25,437 nt of DNA from JBBQXY01 sp051004815 (GCA_051004815.1 JBPCJY010000034.1:1-25437), one strand, 5' to 3'. Positions 1-8,658 are shown, counted from the first letter of the stretch. Numbers and translations are program-made. The notes: a model not told the origin generated them from the letters alone.

Positions 1-31
1 TGTGCCGAGCGCGACAGACCCTTCCCCTTCG

Positions 32-64
32 CTGCGCTCAGGGCTTCGGCTACTGCGCTCAGGG
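32..64. repeat. Short direct repeat, 21-bp period
   Basis: The 12-mer CTGCGCTCAGGG occurs at 32-43 and again at 53-64, exactly 21 bases apart, and the second copy runs on into TGACAT. It lies outside any convincing gene. Such G/C-rich fragments are common as dispersed intergenic repeats, but only these two copies are visible here, so the role is unknown. Confidence 0.5.
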
Positions 65-407
65 TGACATGGTTTGACGGTTCAACCTGTCAAGCACCAT
101 TCGTCAAAATTGAACCTTGCCTTAGAAAAAACATGGTTTTCAGAGAGTAGAATTTGGGGGTATCCAGCATACTTACGCCGAAACAGTCGGAAACCGTCTC
201 AGCAGGAGGCGCAATCTGGCCATCACCCTCATTCATCGCAGAGGCTCCTTTCAGATTGCCGCTTCCCGACGACATGCGCGCTTCTCATCCTTGCGAGGCT
301 TTCTCTTTCCTGCTTCCAAGGAGGTCTGCCCAGCAATAATTCACAGACCCTGGCTGATTATCGTACATTACTATAGAAGTATTTTATAGAGTATAGCCCC
401 GAAAACG
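65..407. other. Intergenic stretch with no convincing gene
   Basis: Short open frames exist on both strands, overlap each other, and lack a good Shine-Dalgarno sequence or any recognisable protein motif. A small CCCG-AAAA-CGGG hairpin lies at 398-409, just beyond the antiporter terminator. I see no other structure here. Confidence 0.5.
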
Positions 408-410
408 GGT

Positions 411-430
411 AAAACCCGCCTGTAGGGCGG
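411..430 (-). terminator. Probable rho-independent terminator of the antiporter gene
   Basis: Read on the minus strand, 27 bases after the antiporter stop codon, a CCGCC / GGCGG stem with a 5-base loop is followed by GTTTT. The stem is only 5 bp and the T tract is short, so it is a modest terminator. Its position at the end of an isolated gene supports the call. Confidence 0.5.
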
Positions 431-457
431 ATTTATGATTTGGAAAACTCGTTCTCT

Positions 458-1777
458 TCAGGCTTCCTGTTCTCCCTTGCTCCATCGTGGCAGCAGGATG
501 CGCAATCCGATCCCTTGTCCGAGCAGCGTCACCAGCACCACTCCATACACGATGCCCTCTAACAATCCGCGCTCTGGAAGCGATGCTGGTAAGCTCAATA
601 CCAATGCCACCGAGAGAGCACCCCGTAATCCTGAAAGCAGGAGAATGGGACGCCACCGACGAGGGAGAGGCTCTGGACGCGAGAAGAGTGATGGGGACTT
701 CGTGTTCGTGCGTCGAGCCATCCTTCGTGCAAAGGCATCATGCAGTGGCACCAGGGTGTAGATCATTGCAGCACGACCAACGACTACTCCCACGAGTGCC
801 AGACCAATACCAGCGAGTGCTTGCAAGAGAGAATTCTCTCCAATCTGAATGCCCAGGAAGAGAAAGAGGAAAGAGTTGGCAACATAGCCGAGAAACTCCC
901 AAACATCATGGGACGCTTGCAGGGCACGATCCGAGAGTCCCGTTCGTCGTCCATAGCTGCCCATGACCAGTCCCGCTCCCACGACCGCCAGTAATCCTGA
1001 GGTGTGCAGGACGACGCCCAACAGGTAGACCCCATAGGCGACACTCACCGTGACAGTCATTTCGATGAGATGGTCATCTACCAGACGCAGTAGGCGAGAA
1101 ACGCCGACGCCGATGCCGACGCCAAGGACCAGCCCTCCGAGCAACAACCAGAGCACCTCTACAGCACTCAGCCACCATGAAGGCGCAGACGTTGTCTCTG
1201 TCCCTCCAAGTGAGACAAGCAGCACTCCAAGGACCAGTTCAAAGAGAGCCGCTCCTACTCCATCGTTGAAGAGGCTCTCTCCCTCAACAATGGTTCGGAG
1301 GCGATCTGAGAGACCCATCTGACGCAAGAGGGCCAGCACCGCAATGGGATCGGTGGGCGAGATCATGGCTCCCAGTAGCAGCACCAGCGCCCAAGGAAGC
1401 CCCAAGGTCCAATGCAGAAGGGCAGCGACGACCAGCACCGAGAGGATCAAGCCTGGCACCGCCAGCAACAGAACCACGAGCCAATTCGCGGTGAGTTGCT
1501 TCACATCGACATTCCAAGCCCCTTCAAAGAGCAGGGCCGGAAGAAAGAGGAACAGGACCACATTTGGGTTCAAACGGAGATGTGGCAGGAGGGGAGAGAC
1601 GCCAATGATGAGGCCAACCACCACCAGTACGAGCGTGTAGGGCAGGCGCAAGGGCCGCGAAATGAGGGCAACCGCAAGGGTGATCACGAGCAGGAGCACC
1701 AGGACCTGGACATTTTGCTGTGTCTCATCTCCCGTCGCGAGGAGGCTTGCCATGGGTAGAAGGAACGCATGTTGCAT
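458..1777 (-). CDS. Na+/H+ antiporter, CPA1 (NhaP-type) family
   Basis: This is a 439-residue polytopic membrane protein that would exchange Na+ (or K+) for H+ across the cytoplasmic membrane. Conserved family features are visible: FLFLPALLFEGAW around residues 77-88, SPTDPIAV at 140-147, EGESLFND at 165-172 (the Asn-Asp of the ion site), and GLRGALSVALVLS near the C-terminus. The length equals that of compact CPA1 proteins with no long cytosolic tail. The ATG at 1777 is preceded by AAAGGAG with a 5-base spacer, which fixes the start. The gene stands alone, with a terminator-like hairpin at 411-430. The family is secure, but ion preference cannot be read from sequence. Confidence 0.93.
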   Translation of the reverse strand: MQHAFLLPMASLLATGDETQQNVQVLVLLLVITLAVALISRPLRLPYTLVLVVVGLIIGVSPLLPHLRLNPNVVLFLFLPALLFEGAWNVDVKQLTANWLVVLLLAVPGLILSVLVVAALLHWTLGLPWALVLLLGAMISPTDPIAVLALLRQMGLSDRLRTIVEGESLFNDGVGAALFELVLGVLLVSLGGTETTSAPSWWLSAVEVLWLLLGGLVLGVGIGVGVSRLLRLVDDHLIEMTVTVSVAYGVYLLGVVLHTSGLLAVVGAGLVMGSYGRRTGLSDRALQASHDVWEFLGYVANSFLFLFLGIQIGENSLLQALAGIGLALVGVVVGRAAMIYTLVPLHDAFARRMARRTNTKSPSLFSRPEPLPRRWRPILLLSGLRGALSVALVLSLPASLPERGLLEGIVYGVVLVTLLGQGIGLRILLPRWSKGEQEA

Positions 1778-2244
1778 GAAGACTCCTTTAGCACACAGAA
1801 AAGCACAGGGACGCGGTCTGCCAGGCTTCCCGTCGCTGCCTTTACAAAGAGTGTATCATAGAGTGCTGAGACGCAACAAGAGCGGTTCAGATGGCTTTCA
1901 GTCTTCACCAAATCTGCTGGAGTTCGCACGAGATGCGCAACGAGCTGCACCTATCAAACGAAATGGCTCCAGGCCGGCTTTCGTTGCATGCGCGCTTTCT
2001 GCGGTGAAGGAGCATTTCCCTGAAAACACACAGCAGGCAAGCGATAGAGCCGGAAACGCTTGTGGTGCCGATTCATACGGTATCATCCGCTTGCCGTAAC
2101 CTCGTCTCGCAGACCGTGTGGAGAGCCCATCAGGTGAGTCTGTGTCCAACGGAGTTGCCCAATCGGTTCCCGAAGCGTCCGGGTCGCGCAGACCGTGAGC
2201 CGCTTCCATCTAGGCGGACGCAGACTCAGTAAAAAGTGAGCCAG
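1778..2244. other. Intergenic region, no recognised gene
   Basis: About 470 bases lie between the antiporter start and the next minus-strand reading frame. Overlapping open frames are present on both strands, but none has a ribosome site or a recognisable domain. The 11-mer CGCAGACCGTG occurs twice near 2109 and 2187. The antiporter promoter should lie near 1800-1900, but I cannot pick it with confidence. Confidence 0.45.
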
Positions 2245-2406
2245 CTAACTCGCTTCAAATTCCCCCTCATCTCGCTCAGGCTCATCTTGCAGGAGACGTC
2301 CAAGAAAACGGTAGGATTCCCGACAAGTGCGAGCATACTGGCTCGAAGGGTCAGTCGATCCAGCAAAGTTCCGGTCATTTTTTCGTCTGGCAATACAGAA
2401 CGGCAT
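2245..2406 (-). CDS. Possible 53-residue unknown protein, TAATG-coupled
   Basis: A short frame begins at the ATG at 2404-2406, which overlaps the TAA stop of the upstream DDN-family pseudogene as TAATG, a typical translational-coupling arrangement. It encodes 53 residues, starting MPFCIARRKN and ending in a very acidic tail (QDEPERDEGEFEAS). The middle is Arg/Tyr-rich (SQYARTCRESYRFLGRLL). I do not recognise the family. It could be a real small protein, the tail of a lost gene, or chance. The upstream gene is itself frameshifted, so coupling may no longer operate. Confidence 0.3.
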   Translation of the reverse strand: MPFCIARRKNDRNFAGSTDPSSQYARTCRESYRFLGRLLQDEPERDEGEFEAS

Positions 2407-2932
2407 TAGTGAAAGACTGATTGTTCAGGCGGTAGAGTTTGATCTTTCGCCATTGAAATGGGATGGAAAGCGAGAACTACTCCCAGCTGTGCTAATGCCC
2501 GAAAATCTGCCTCGCTGCCATCCAACTGAAACCCCATCATACGTGGAAGAATACGTATGGCGAGTGGATTTTGTTTGGCGTAGTCCAGCACTTTCTGTTC
2601 TGCCTCTTCAGAAGAGAGCCACTCTGCACGGGCGTGTATTTTGCGACACCCTACCTCGATGAACACCTCTGGGTTTTTCTCGACATTGCGCACCCAATCC
2701 GACCGTGTACCCCAGCCTGAGAGAATGATATAGGTATCGCTGGATCTATCATGTCCCAGCACTTCCAGCACGGACTGTCGCGGCAGACCGCTCTTCCTAC
2801 CCACATGCGTAAGCAATAAGAAGCGACTGCCAGAAGCCAACCCAGGTGCGCCCGGTATAACCAGATCGGTAGACGTAGTATCAATTTAAGCAGTCTACTT
2901 GGTGCAGAAACATCTTTGAGCTTTGTTGGCAT
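2406..2932 (-). pseudogene. DDN-family (F420-type) nitroreductase, copy A, frameshifted
   Basis: Two adjacent minus-strand frames together make one DDN-family protein, the deazaflavin-dependent nitroreductase fold that uses reduced cofactor F420. The N-terminal part (ATG at 2932; LPIWLYRAHLGWLLA) matches the intact copy at 9416-9886 (LPRYLYRWHLGWLLG). The match then jumps frame to FLLLTHVGRKSGLPRQSVLEV, parallel to LMITHIGRKTGSLHQTVVEV. Restoring one G on the minus strand (one C near plus-strand 2830-2831) joins the halves as ...GWLLGSRFLLLTHVGRKSG..., about 175 residues. The C-terminus (LAFHP...) is slightly longer than in its paralogue. The break is either true decay or a sequencing error in a short G run. 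Confidence 0.8.
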
Positions 2933-3168
2933 AAAACAGCACTATCCTTTCTATGATTGCTGCCATGAGGTACCCTTAGGCTTTAACGAAAAAGCTCATG
3001 TAATAATAGACACATAGCAGAAAAAGTCAATGGATGACTAGACACCCAATAAATACTTCTCTCTTTCAGCGTCCTCTGGAAAGGTTGCCAATGATCAGTA
3101 TGCCTATAAACCGTGCTATATTCTCACTAACTGGAACATTTTTATGTAATTTGAAAAAACAGTTTTTA

Positions 3169-3198
3169 TTGACTGGTTAGCCAGTCATATATTATAAT
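3169..3198 (+). promoter_or_regulatory. Sigma70-type promoter of the lipoprotein gene
   Basis: TTGACT at 3169-3174 and a perfect TATAAT at 3193-3198 are separated by 18 bases. This is the best promoter match upstream of the plus-strand lipoprotein gene at 3338. The 140-base distance leaves a long 5' untranslated region or room for the alternative upstream ATGs at 3248-3260. The spacer is filled by a palindrome (see 3170-3187). Confidence 0.7.
3170..3187. promoter_or_regulatory. TetR-type operator palindrome in the promoter spacer
   Basis: TGACTGG-TTAG-CCAGTCA is an inverted repeat with perfect 7-base arms. It overlaps the -35 hexamer and fills most of the spacer, so a bound dimer would block RNA polymerase. 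The sequence style (TGAC...GTCA) is typical of TetR-family operators, and a TetR gene lies 0.8 kb downstream at 4000. The pairing of this site with that regulator is inferred. Confidence 0.65.
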
Positions 3199-3337
3199 AC
3201 AAGAAGACGAACGAAGCCACAATCTATCTGCCTGATATGAGGCAGAAGTGATGAAGGACATGAAACGTATCCTGGTGATTGAAAATCACATGCCATTTGC
3301 TCATTTTCGCAGCCAGGGTGCTAGCGAAGGAAAGACC

Positions 3338-3808
3338 ATGAAAAAATATAGCATGCTTGGATTATTGATGATAGCAGCTATGCTACTGTTAGCTGCTTGT
3401 GGTGGAAATACGGCATCAACAAATCCCACAAGTCCGACAGCCACAGTAGCAGGTGATCGAGTGGTGCATGTGACCATTACCGACAACAGTATTCATGCTT
3501 CACGTACCACTTTCTCTGTTGGAGTGCCATATACTTTCATCGTCACAAATAATGGACAGGTGAAACATAATTTCATTATTCGAACGAGAGTGGCAGGACC
3601 CTCTGTCTCTCCTCCAACGAAGCAGGGCATTCTTTATCTCCTGAGTGCTGAGAAATTACCGCAAGGAGCGACACAAACGGTTTCGTATGAATTTCCTCTT
3701 TCGACGCTACAGGGTCATGTTGAATTTGCGACGGACATTAACGGGCAGAACGGGAGTAAACCATCTGTTTCCATACCGATCGATGTTAAGCAGGGGGCAG
3801 TGCAATAA
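3338..3808 (+). CDS. Cupredoxin-like lipoprotein lacking copper ligands
   Basis: This 156-residue protein has a lipoprotein signal: MKKYSMLGLL, a hydrophobic core, then LLAAC with the lipid-modified Cys at 21. A Ser/Thr/Pro linker follows (to about residue 38), then a single beta-rich domain (about 41-150) with the look of a cupredoxin (VVHVTITDNSI...TFSVGVPYTFIVTNNG...HNFII). The His of HNF (77) is present. However, the usual C-terminal Cys-His-Met cluster is absent: the stretch after GHVEF reads ATDINGQNG. Copper binding is therefore doubtful. I chose the ATG at 3338 because it has AAGGAAAG just upstream and gives a proper signal peptide. It should sit on the outer face of the membrane, ahead of the TetR and ClC genes. 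Confidence 0.75.
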   Translation: MKKYSMLGLLMIAAMLLLAACGGNTASTNPTSPTATVAGDRVVHVTITDNSIHASRTTFSVGVPYTFIVTNNGQVKHNFIIRTRVAGPSVSPPTKQGILYLLSAEKLPQGATQTVSYEFPLSTLQGHVEFATDINGQNGSKPSVSIPIDVKQGAVQ

Positions 3809-3818
3809 TTCCCCTTGC

Positions 3819-3848
3819 TTGACAGAGGGCAAGTCCTTACTCTATACT
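3819..3848 (+). promoter_or_regulatory. Sigma70-type promoter for the TetR-ClC pair
   Basis: TTGACA at 3819-3824 and TATACT at 3843-3848 are separated by 18 bases. This lies just after the lipoprotein stop codon and about 150 bases before the TetR start. It would let the regulator and channel be expressed without the upstream operator-controlled promoter. Confidence 0.55.
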
Positions 3849-3999
3849 AAGTGAGGATAAAGCTGACCGACTACCCATCTTCCTTGTTGAGTAGCTTTGT
3901 GAAGTTGGATGCGGTTGGGTCATAGTACTCTGAAGTTCACTTTCTCAATCAATCAGGAAGCTCTATTCATTGCTGCAAAAACAGGAGCGTAAGAAATCT

Positions 4000-4617
4000 A
4001 TGCCCAAAGTTGTTGATGAACACATGCGAGAAGCCACACGCCGCCGTATTATCAGTGAGGCGGCCAGTGAATTTGCCAGCCTGGGATTTGACCAGGCCAA
4101 TATCAATACGATAGCCGAACAGGCAGGGATTGGCAAGGGCACCATTTACTTATACTTTGAAAATAAACGAGAGTTGTTCCTGGCGATGCTGCGCCATATC
4201 GCCGCGTCACAACTGGCTTCCATTCGGACGGCACTCGCGATTGATGGCACCGTGGCGGAACGATTGGAACGACTCTTTTTGGCCTTCGTGCAGCTAGCCG
4301 AAGAAGACAGCAATAGCTTCAATGTCTCTATGAGTGCGCTCTATGGCGTGAACCGAGCATTCAAAACTGAAGCGACCAAGTTGTTGCGCGACTATGTAGC
4401 GGTGATTGCTCTGATGCTGGAACAGTGCCAGGCGCGTGGTGAGATTACCGCCACGGACGTAGAAGCAAAAGCCTTGATGGTGCTTTCGTTAACGGAATCC
4501 TACGTGCTTTCAGCCAAAGTGCTGGGACAGTCGCAACAAGAGATTGCTGTGCAAGCCAGTCAGGTTGCTCAGCTTATTCTCATGGGTTTACGGAAGGAAG
4601 CATTGAGGAATACGTAA
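4000..4617 (+). CDS. TetR/AcrR-family transcriptional regulator
   Basis: This is a 205-residue regulator of ordinary TetR length. The N-terminal DNA-binding domain is clear: RRRIISEAASEFASLGF (about 14-30), then the helix-turn-helix INTIAEQAGIGKGTIYLYF (about 35-53) and the usual ENKRELF start of helix 4. The rest is a helical ligand-binding and dimerisation domain with no diagnostic motif, so the effector is unknown. The ATG at 4000 is chosen over an upstream in-frame TTG at 3970; AGGAG lies 12 bases before it, a rather long spacer. It is followed 84 bases later by the ClC gene on the same strand. Control of the palindrome at 3170-3187 is likely but inferred. Confidence 0.9.
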   Translation: MPKVVDEHMREATRRRIISEAASEFASLGFDQANINTIAEQAGIGKGTIYLYFENKRELFLAMLRHIAASQLASIRTALAIDGTVAERLERLFLAFVQLAEEDSNSFNVSMSALYGVNRAFKTEATKLLRDYVAVIALMLEQCQARGEITATDVEAKALMVLSLTESYVLSAKVLGQSQQEIAVQASQVAQLILMGLRKEALRNT

Positions 4618-4701
4618 AGCATTGAAGGTTTCTTTTGCTTTTTTATTGGATGATTGCCCACCCATATTGATATAAACAGTTGAATGCAAGGAGCAGGCCC
4701 A

Positions 4702-6804
4702 ATGGTATCTACTGGCATCATTACATTTTTACGACGCCTCTTTCATATTCGTCGCACCAAACGCAGCTTTGAAAGTCCGCGCTATTTACTCAAATGGCTC
4801 CTGATCAGTAGCCTGATTGGTATTGTGGCTGGGATCGGTGCTATCGCCTTCTTCGCGGCCATTCACTACGCGACGGGTTTCTTTTTAGGGTACATTGTGG
4901 GGTATACGCCACCTGACCCAGCAGGAGAAGGAAGCGTGATCGTGCAGTCATTCTGGTCATCGGCCCACCCATGGTTATTACCTGTGGTGACGACGCTCGG
5001 CGGATTGGCAGCGGGGATTATCGTCTTCAGCCTTGCTCCAGAGGCCGAGGGACATGGGACAGACGCCGCCATTCACGCCTTCCACCATGGCAAACCCATA
5101 CGTGCGCGTATTCCTTTGATCAAGCTGGTCGCCTCGGCGATCACTATTGGGACAGGTGGTTCGGCTGGACGTGAAGGGCCAGCAGCGCAAATCAGCGCGG
5201 GCTTCGGGTCCATCCTGGCAACGTTGTTACGCCTGGACGTGCAGGATAGACGCATCGCGCTGGCCACGGGCATCGGGGCTGGCATTGGCGCGATCTTTCG
5301 TGCGCCCCTGGGAGGAGCTATCCTGGCGGCTGAAATTCTGTATAAAAATGACCTGGAGGTTGAGGCCATTATTCCCGCGCTCATCGCCTCTATTATCGGC
5401 TATAGTGTCTTCGGTGCCTGGTCAGGGTGGAGCCCGATCTTCGCGACCCCCAGCAATCTGGCCTTTACTTCACCGGTGCAACTGCTCTTTTATGTTTTTC
5501 TCGGTCTCTTATGTGGGTTGATGGGGCTGCTCTACGCACGAGGGTTTTATGGCATCACCCATCTTTTTCATCGCTTCTCATTGCCGAATTGGATTAAACC
5601 CGGTATTGGCGGACTGCTCGTCGGACTCATCGGCTTGATTATTCCGCAGGCGTTGGGGATGGGCTATGGCTGGGTACAGGTCAGCATGGGACCCGGCCTT
5701 CTGGGTATCCCCGTGTGGGTCATCCTCCTGCTTCCTTTTGTCAAAATTCTCACGACCGGTTTGTCGATTGGCTCCGGCGGCTCTGGTGGTATCTTCGGGC
5801 CAGGTATGGTGATTGGCGGAATGATGGGCGCACTGGTGTGGCGGCTATGCTATCATGTGATCCCCGGCGTGCCTGATAGCCCGGCTCCTTTTGTGATTGT
5901 CGGGATGATGGCTCTGTTTGGCGGCATTGCCCATGCGCCTCTGGCGGTGATGTTGATGGTGGCGGAGATGACGGGCAATCTTTCGATGCTGGCACCGGCC
6001 ATGATCGCCGTTGGTATCTCCTCTATTATTGTGGGGAAAGAGACAATTTACAAGAGTCAGGTGGACACGAGAGCTGATTCACCGGCGCACCGCTTGCAAA
6101 TGTCCTTCCCTTTACTGTCAACGCTTTCCATTAGCAAAGCGATGACGCCCCCCTCGGTCCGCTTTAGTCCAGGGCAGAGCGTTGCCGAGGCGGAGAAGCA
6201 TCTGGATGATCGAATAGCCAGTGGAGCACCAGTAGTAGATGCGCGAGGTTATCTACAAGGGGTGCTCACGCTTGCCAATATGCAAACAATTCCGCCTGAG
6301 GAGCGCGATCAGCACCGTGTAGAAGAGGTGATGACGCGCGACGTTCTGGTGGGGTATCCCGATGATACGCTGGACGAGGCTCTTGAAGAACTAACAGGCC
6401 ACCGCGTGAGCTGGATGCCCATCGTGGATGTTGAGGCGGTTGCGGGTGGTCAACATGTGATCGGGGTGCTGACATCGGCGGATATCGTACGCGTCTATCG
6501 TGAGACGCTGCTCAAAGATTCAAAGCGTATGCGGGGACTAGTGGAAGGGACAGTGATGTTGGAAGCCACGGTTGAAGCAGGGATGCAACTGGTAAAGCGT
6601 CCCTTGCGGGAAACCCACTTACCAGCCGAATGCCTCGTGGTTTCCATTCGCCGGGATGGTGATATGCTCTTTCCACGCGGCGGGACGGTCATCGAACCTG
6701 GGGATGTCGTCACGTTTCTCGTTAGTCCACGAGGCGAGGAACGCTTACAACACTACCTCGCCGAACGCGTTGTAGCGAACGAGCCCATCGGAACTCCATC
6801 GTAG
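4702..6804 (+). CDS. ClC chloride channel/antiporter with CBS pair and RCK_C domain
   Basis: This 700-residue protein moves chloride, probably in exchange for protons, across the cytoplasmic membrane. The membrane part (about 33-460) has the ClC signatures GREGP at 156-160, containing the gating Glu (158), and GSGGSGGIFGP further on. The first selectivity loop reads GHGTDAA instead of GSGIP, as in several bacterial subfamilies. Two CBS repeats follow (about 475-620, with MTPPSVRFSPGQSVAEAE and MTRDVLVGYPDDTLDEAL). The C-terminal 75 residues resemble a TrkA_C/RCK_C domain (LVVSIRRDGDMLFPRGG...IEPGDVVTFLV). The added regulatory tail suggests nucleotide or ligand control of gating. Start: ATG at 4702, preceded by AAGGAG with an 8-base spacer. 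An in-frame ATG at 4684 is less well placed. Confidence 0.93.
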   Translation: MVSTGIITFLRRLFHIRRTKRSFESPRYLLKWLLISSLIGIVAGIGAIAFFAAIHYATGFFLGYIVGYTPPDPAGEGSVIVQSFWSSAHPWLLPVVTTLGGLAAGIIVFSLAPEAEGHGTDAAIHAFHHGKPIRARIPLIKLVASAITIGTGGSAGREGPAAQISAGFGSILATLLRLDVQDRRIALATGIGAGIGAIFRAPLGGAILAAEILYKNDLEVEAIIPALIASIIGYSVFGAWSGWSPIFATPSNLAFTSPVQLLFYVFLGLLCGLMGLLYARGFYGITHLFHRFSLPNWIKPGIGGLLVGLIGLIIPQALGMGYGWVQVSMGPGLLGIPVWVILLLPFVKILTTGLSIGSGGSGGIFGPGMVIGGMMGALVWRLCYHVIPGVPDSPAPFVIVGMMALFGGIAHAPLAVMLMVAEMTGNLSMLAPAMIAVGISSIIVGKETIYKSQVDTRADSPAHRLQMSFPLLSTLSISKAMTPPSVRFSPGQSVAEAEKHLDDRIASGAPVVDARGYLQGVLTLANMQTIPPEERDQHRVEEVMTRDVLVGYPDDTLDEALEELTGHRVSWMPIVDVEAVAGGQHVIGVLTSADIVRVYRETLLKDSKRMRGLVEGTVMLEATVEAGMQLVKRPLRETHLPAECLVVSIRRDGDMLFPRGGTVIEPGDVVTFLVSPRGEERLQHYLAERVVANEPIGTPS

Positions 6805-6837
6805 GGATGCAATGGTATTGCCCGTCTGTAACCGAAA

Positions 6838-7988
6838 TTGGGCCAGGGGAATGGCTCAAATACGTCCTCGGCCATTGTGGCCTATTTCCCCTTGCTCGCC
6901 CCACAGCGTGTGCTGGTGGCGCTTGCCCTACTTCTCCTCGTCGCCGGACTGACCTGGTTCGGACATGGCGGACGCACCGTCTTTGCCGTGCTGACTCTCT
7001 CCTTTGTCGGCATCGCCATGATGCTCCTGATAAGCGGGGGAGTGTCCGTTCCGCACACCGCCTCAGGTGAAGTGGCAATCCATCCCCAAGCGACGACAGG
7101 CGGCTGGGCCACAGCTCTGGCCATTGCCCTGGCCTTTCCGGTCGCTATGGCACTGGCGACGGGAGTCGAAGCACCGTCCTCGGCCATCGCACAACTAGGG
7201 CAGCTTGACGCGCGGGGACGCAAACGGTTCGGACAGGCAACGCTCTGGCTCACCCTGATCATCGTAGGTGGTCTGACGCTGGGACTGACTGTCCTAGCGG
7301 TGCATCTGGGCATCGGCATCCCGCCACACAACAGCACGCAGATTGCGGAGCTGGCACGAGCAGCAGGGTCGCCTGTGCTCTTCGCCAGCTTTCAACTTAT
7401 CACGGCGCTCCTGTTGTTGTCGGCGGCCAGTTCCTCCTTCCAGGCAGGACCAGGACTGCTCAAAGCCCTCGCGAGGCACTCTGCCGAGGGAAGCCATGGT
7501 ATTCTTCCCGCGTGGATGGGACGGATCAATCGCCACTACACCCCGTACTGGGGGGTGGTCCTGTACCTGGTGATCGCGGCAGGGGTCGTGATCGCGGTGG
7601 ATGCTCAGGACCAGGAGTTAGTGCTCTTCTACGCGGTCGCCGTGTTTGTGAGCTTCTTGATGGGCCTGCTCGCCATGGTCCAATTCTCGCGCCGTGAGCA
7701 CACGCTGTTTCCACTTGCCATCAATGTGCTCGGCACGTTGGTCGTGAGCTTCACCCTGGCGATGAATCTGCGCGGGGATGGCCGCTGCTCTCCCTAGCTG
7801 CGGCGGGAGGTATCGCAGGAGTGCTCTTTGCCCCCTGGGTCCGAGCAGGCCGACCTCGTGGCGTCGCGCTCATCGTGAAGCTCGCAGAAGAGGAACCGTC
7901 ACCTATAACAGGTGAGGAAGAACGGGCTGTGAGCAGCGACATCCCTGCAAGTGACCAGGGGGAGCTGCCGCACCCTGGAGACGGTTGA
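6838..7988 (+). pseudogene. APC-family amino-acid permease, 5'-truncated and frameshifted
   Basis: The frame encodes hydrophobic segments typical of amino acid-polyamine-organocation permeases (AIALAFPVAMALATGVEAP, ITALLLLSAASSSFQAGPG, PYWGVVLYLVIAAGVVI). It starts about 130-150 residues into the fold: the first helices and the substrate-binding N-terminus are missing, and an in-frame TAA lies just upstream at 6829. At 7774-7777 the frame is lost in a GGGG run. Adding one G gives MNLRGGWPLLSLAAAGG and continues to a stop at 7986-7988 (tail VALIVKLAEEE...). The gene is thus broken at both ends. It begins only 33 bases after the ClC stop, which suggests a deletion brought them together. Confidence 0.78.
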
Positions 7989-8092
7989 GGGTAGGCCAGG
8001 CGGAAAGGTCAGATGGTAGATACGCACCAGGAGCACACCAAGGGCAGCACGCAGATGGTGAACCAGATAGAGGCGCGTGCGTCACACTGCTG

Positions 8093-8572
8093 CTATCCAT
8101 CAGCGGGGCGGAAACGTACCCCCCGAAAGAAGGCTTCTATCCGAGCACGCAAGGTAGCATCCTCGGCGTCAGGGTCGATTCCCAGGAGCGGCCCAACGAA
8201 GCGGACCTCTCTCGGGCGATGACGAAACAGGGTGAGGATAAGCTGGGCGGTTTCTCCGGGTGAGAGGAACTCCTGGACGGGTCAGTAATGTACGCGGCCA
8301 ATCCGCACTTCCAACGCCGACTCGCGCTCGATGTTGCGATACCAATCCGTTTTCCCTTCCCACCCGGACACCACCAGCACCTCCCGTGTCTGCTGGTCAT
8401 ACTGTAAGACTTCCAGAACGGTCCGTCGGAGCACTCCGCTCTTGCGGCCACGATGGGTAATCTGCACCATGTGGTGCCCAAAGACCCAGCCAAGACCCAG
8501 CCGATAGAACCAGCGCGGAGCGTTAGCCAGCCACTTATAGATGCCGTAGGGACGGCGATGCGCAAGGGCCAT
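8093..8572 (-). pseudogene. DDN-family (F420-type) nitroreductase, copy B, in-frame TGA
   Basis: The ATG at 8572 follows AAGGAGG with a 7-base spacer. The frame gives a DDN-family protein (ITHRGRKSGVLRRTVLEVLQY, VVSGWEGKTDWYRNIERE) up to RIGRVHY, then TGA at 8282-8284. The same frame continues without any shift as PVQEFLSPGETAQLI...FFRGVRFRPADG to a TAG at 8093-8095, for a total of 160 codons. The intact paralogue at 9416-9886 has YRPQQRLLSAEET at the same place, so the TGA sits where Arg (CGA) is expected: a single C-to-T nonsense change. The product of 96 residues would lack the C-terminal third. It lies 86 bases downstream of the TetR gene on the same strand. Confidence 0.85.
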
Positions 8573-8658
8573 GGGGCATCCTCCTTTGTTTTTTCGCTCA
8601 TGTAAACACCAAAAGATAGCAGTCACGACCAGGAAAGGAAACAACACCTCAATGCTCT

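Noticed and set aside
74..376. Possible small proteins in the first 400 bases
   Set aside because: The frames overlap on both strands with no ribosome site, domain or codon pattern favouring one of them.
1662..2209. Open frames on both strands in the gap after the antiporter
   Set aside because: They overlap, show no known motif, and one runs into the antiporter gene antisense.
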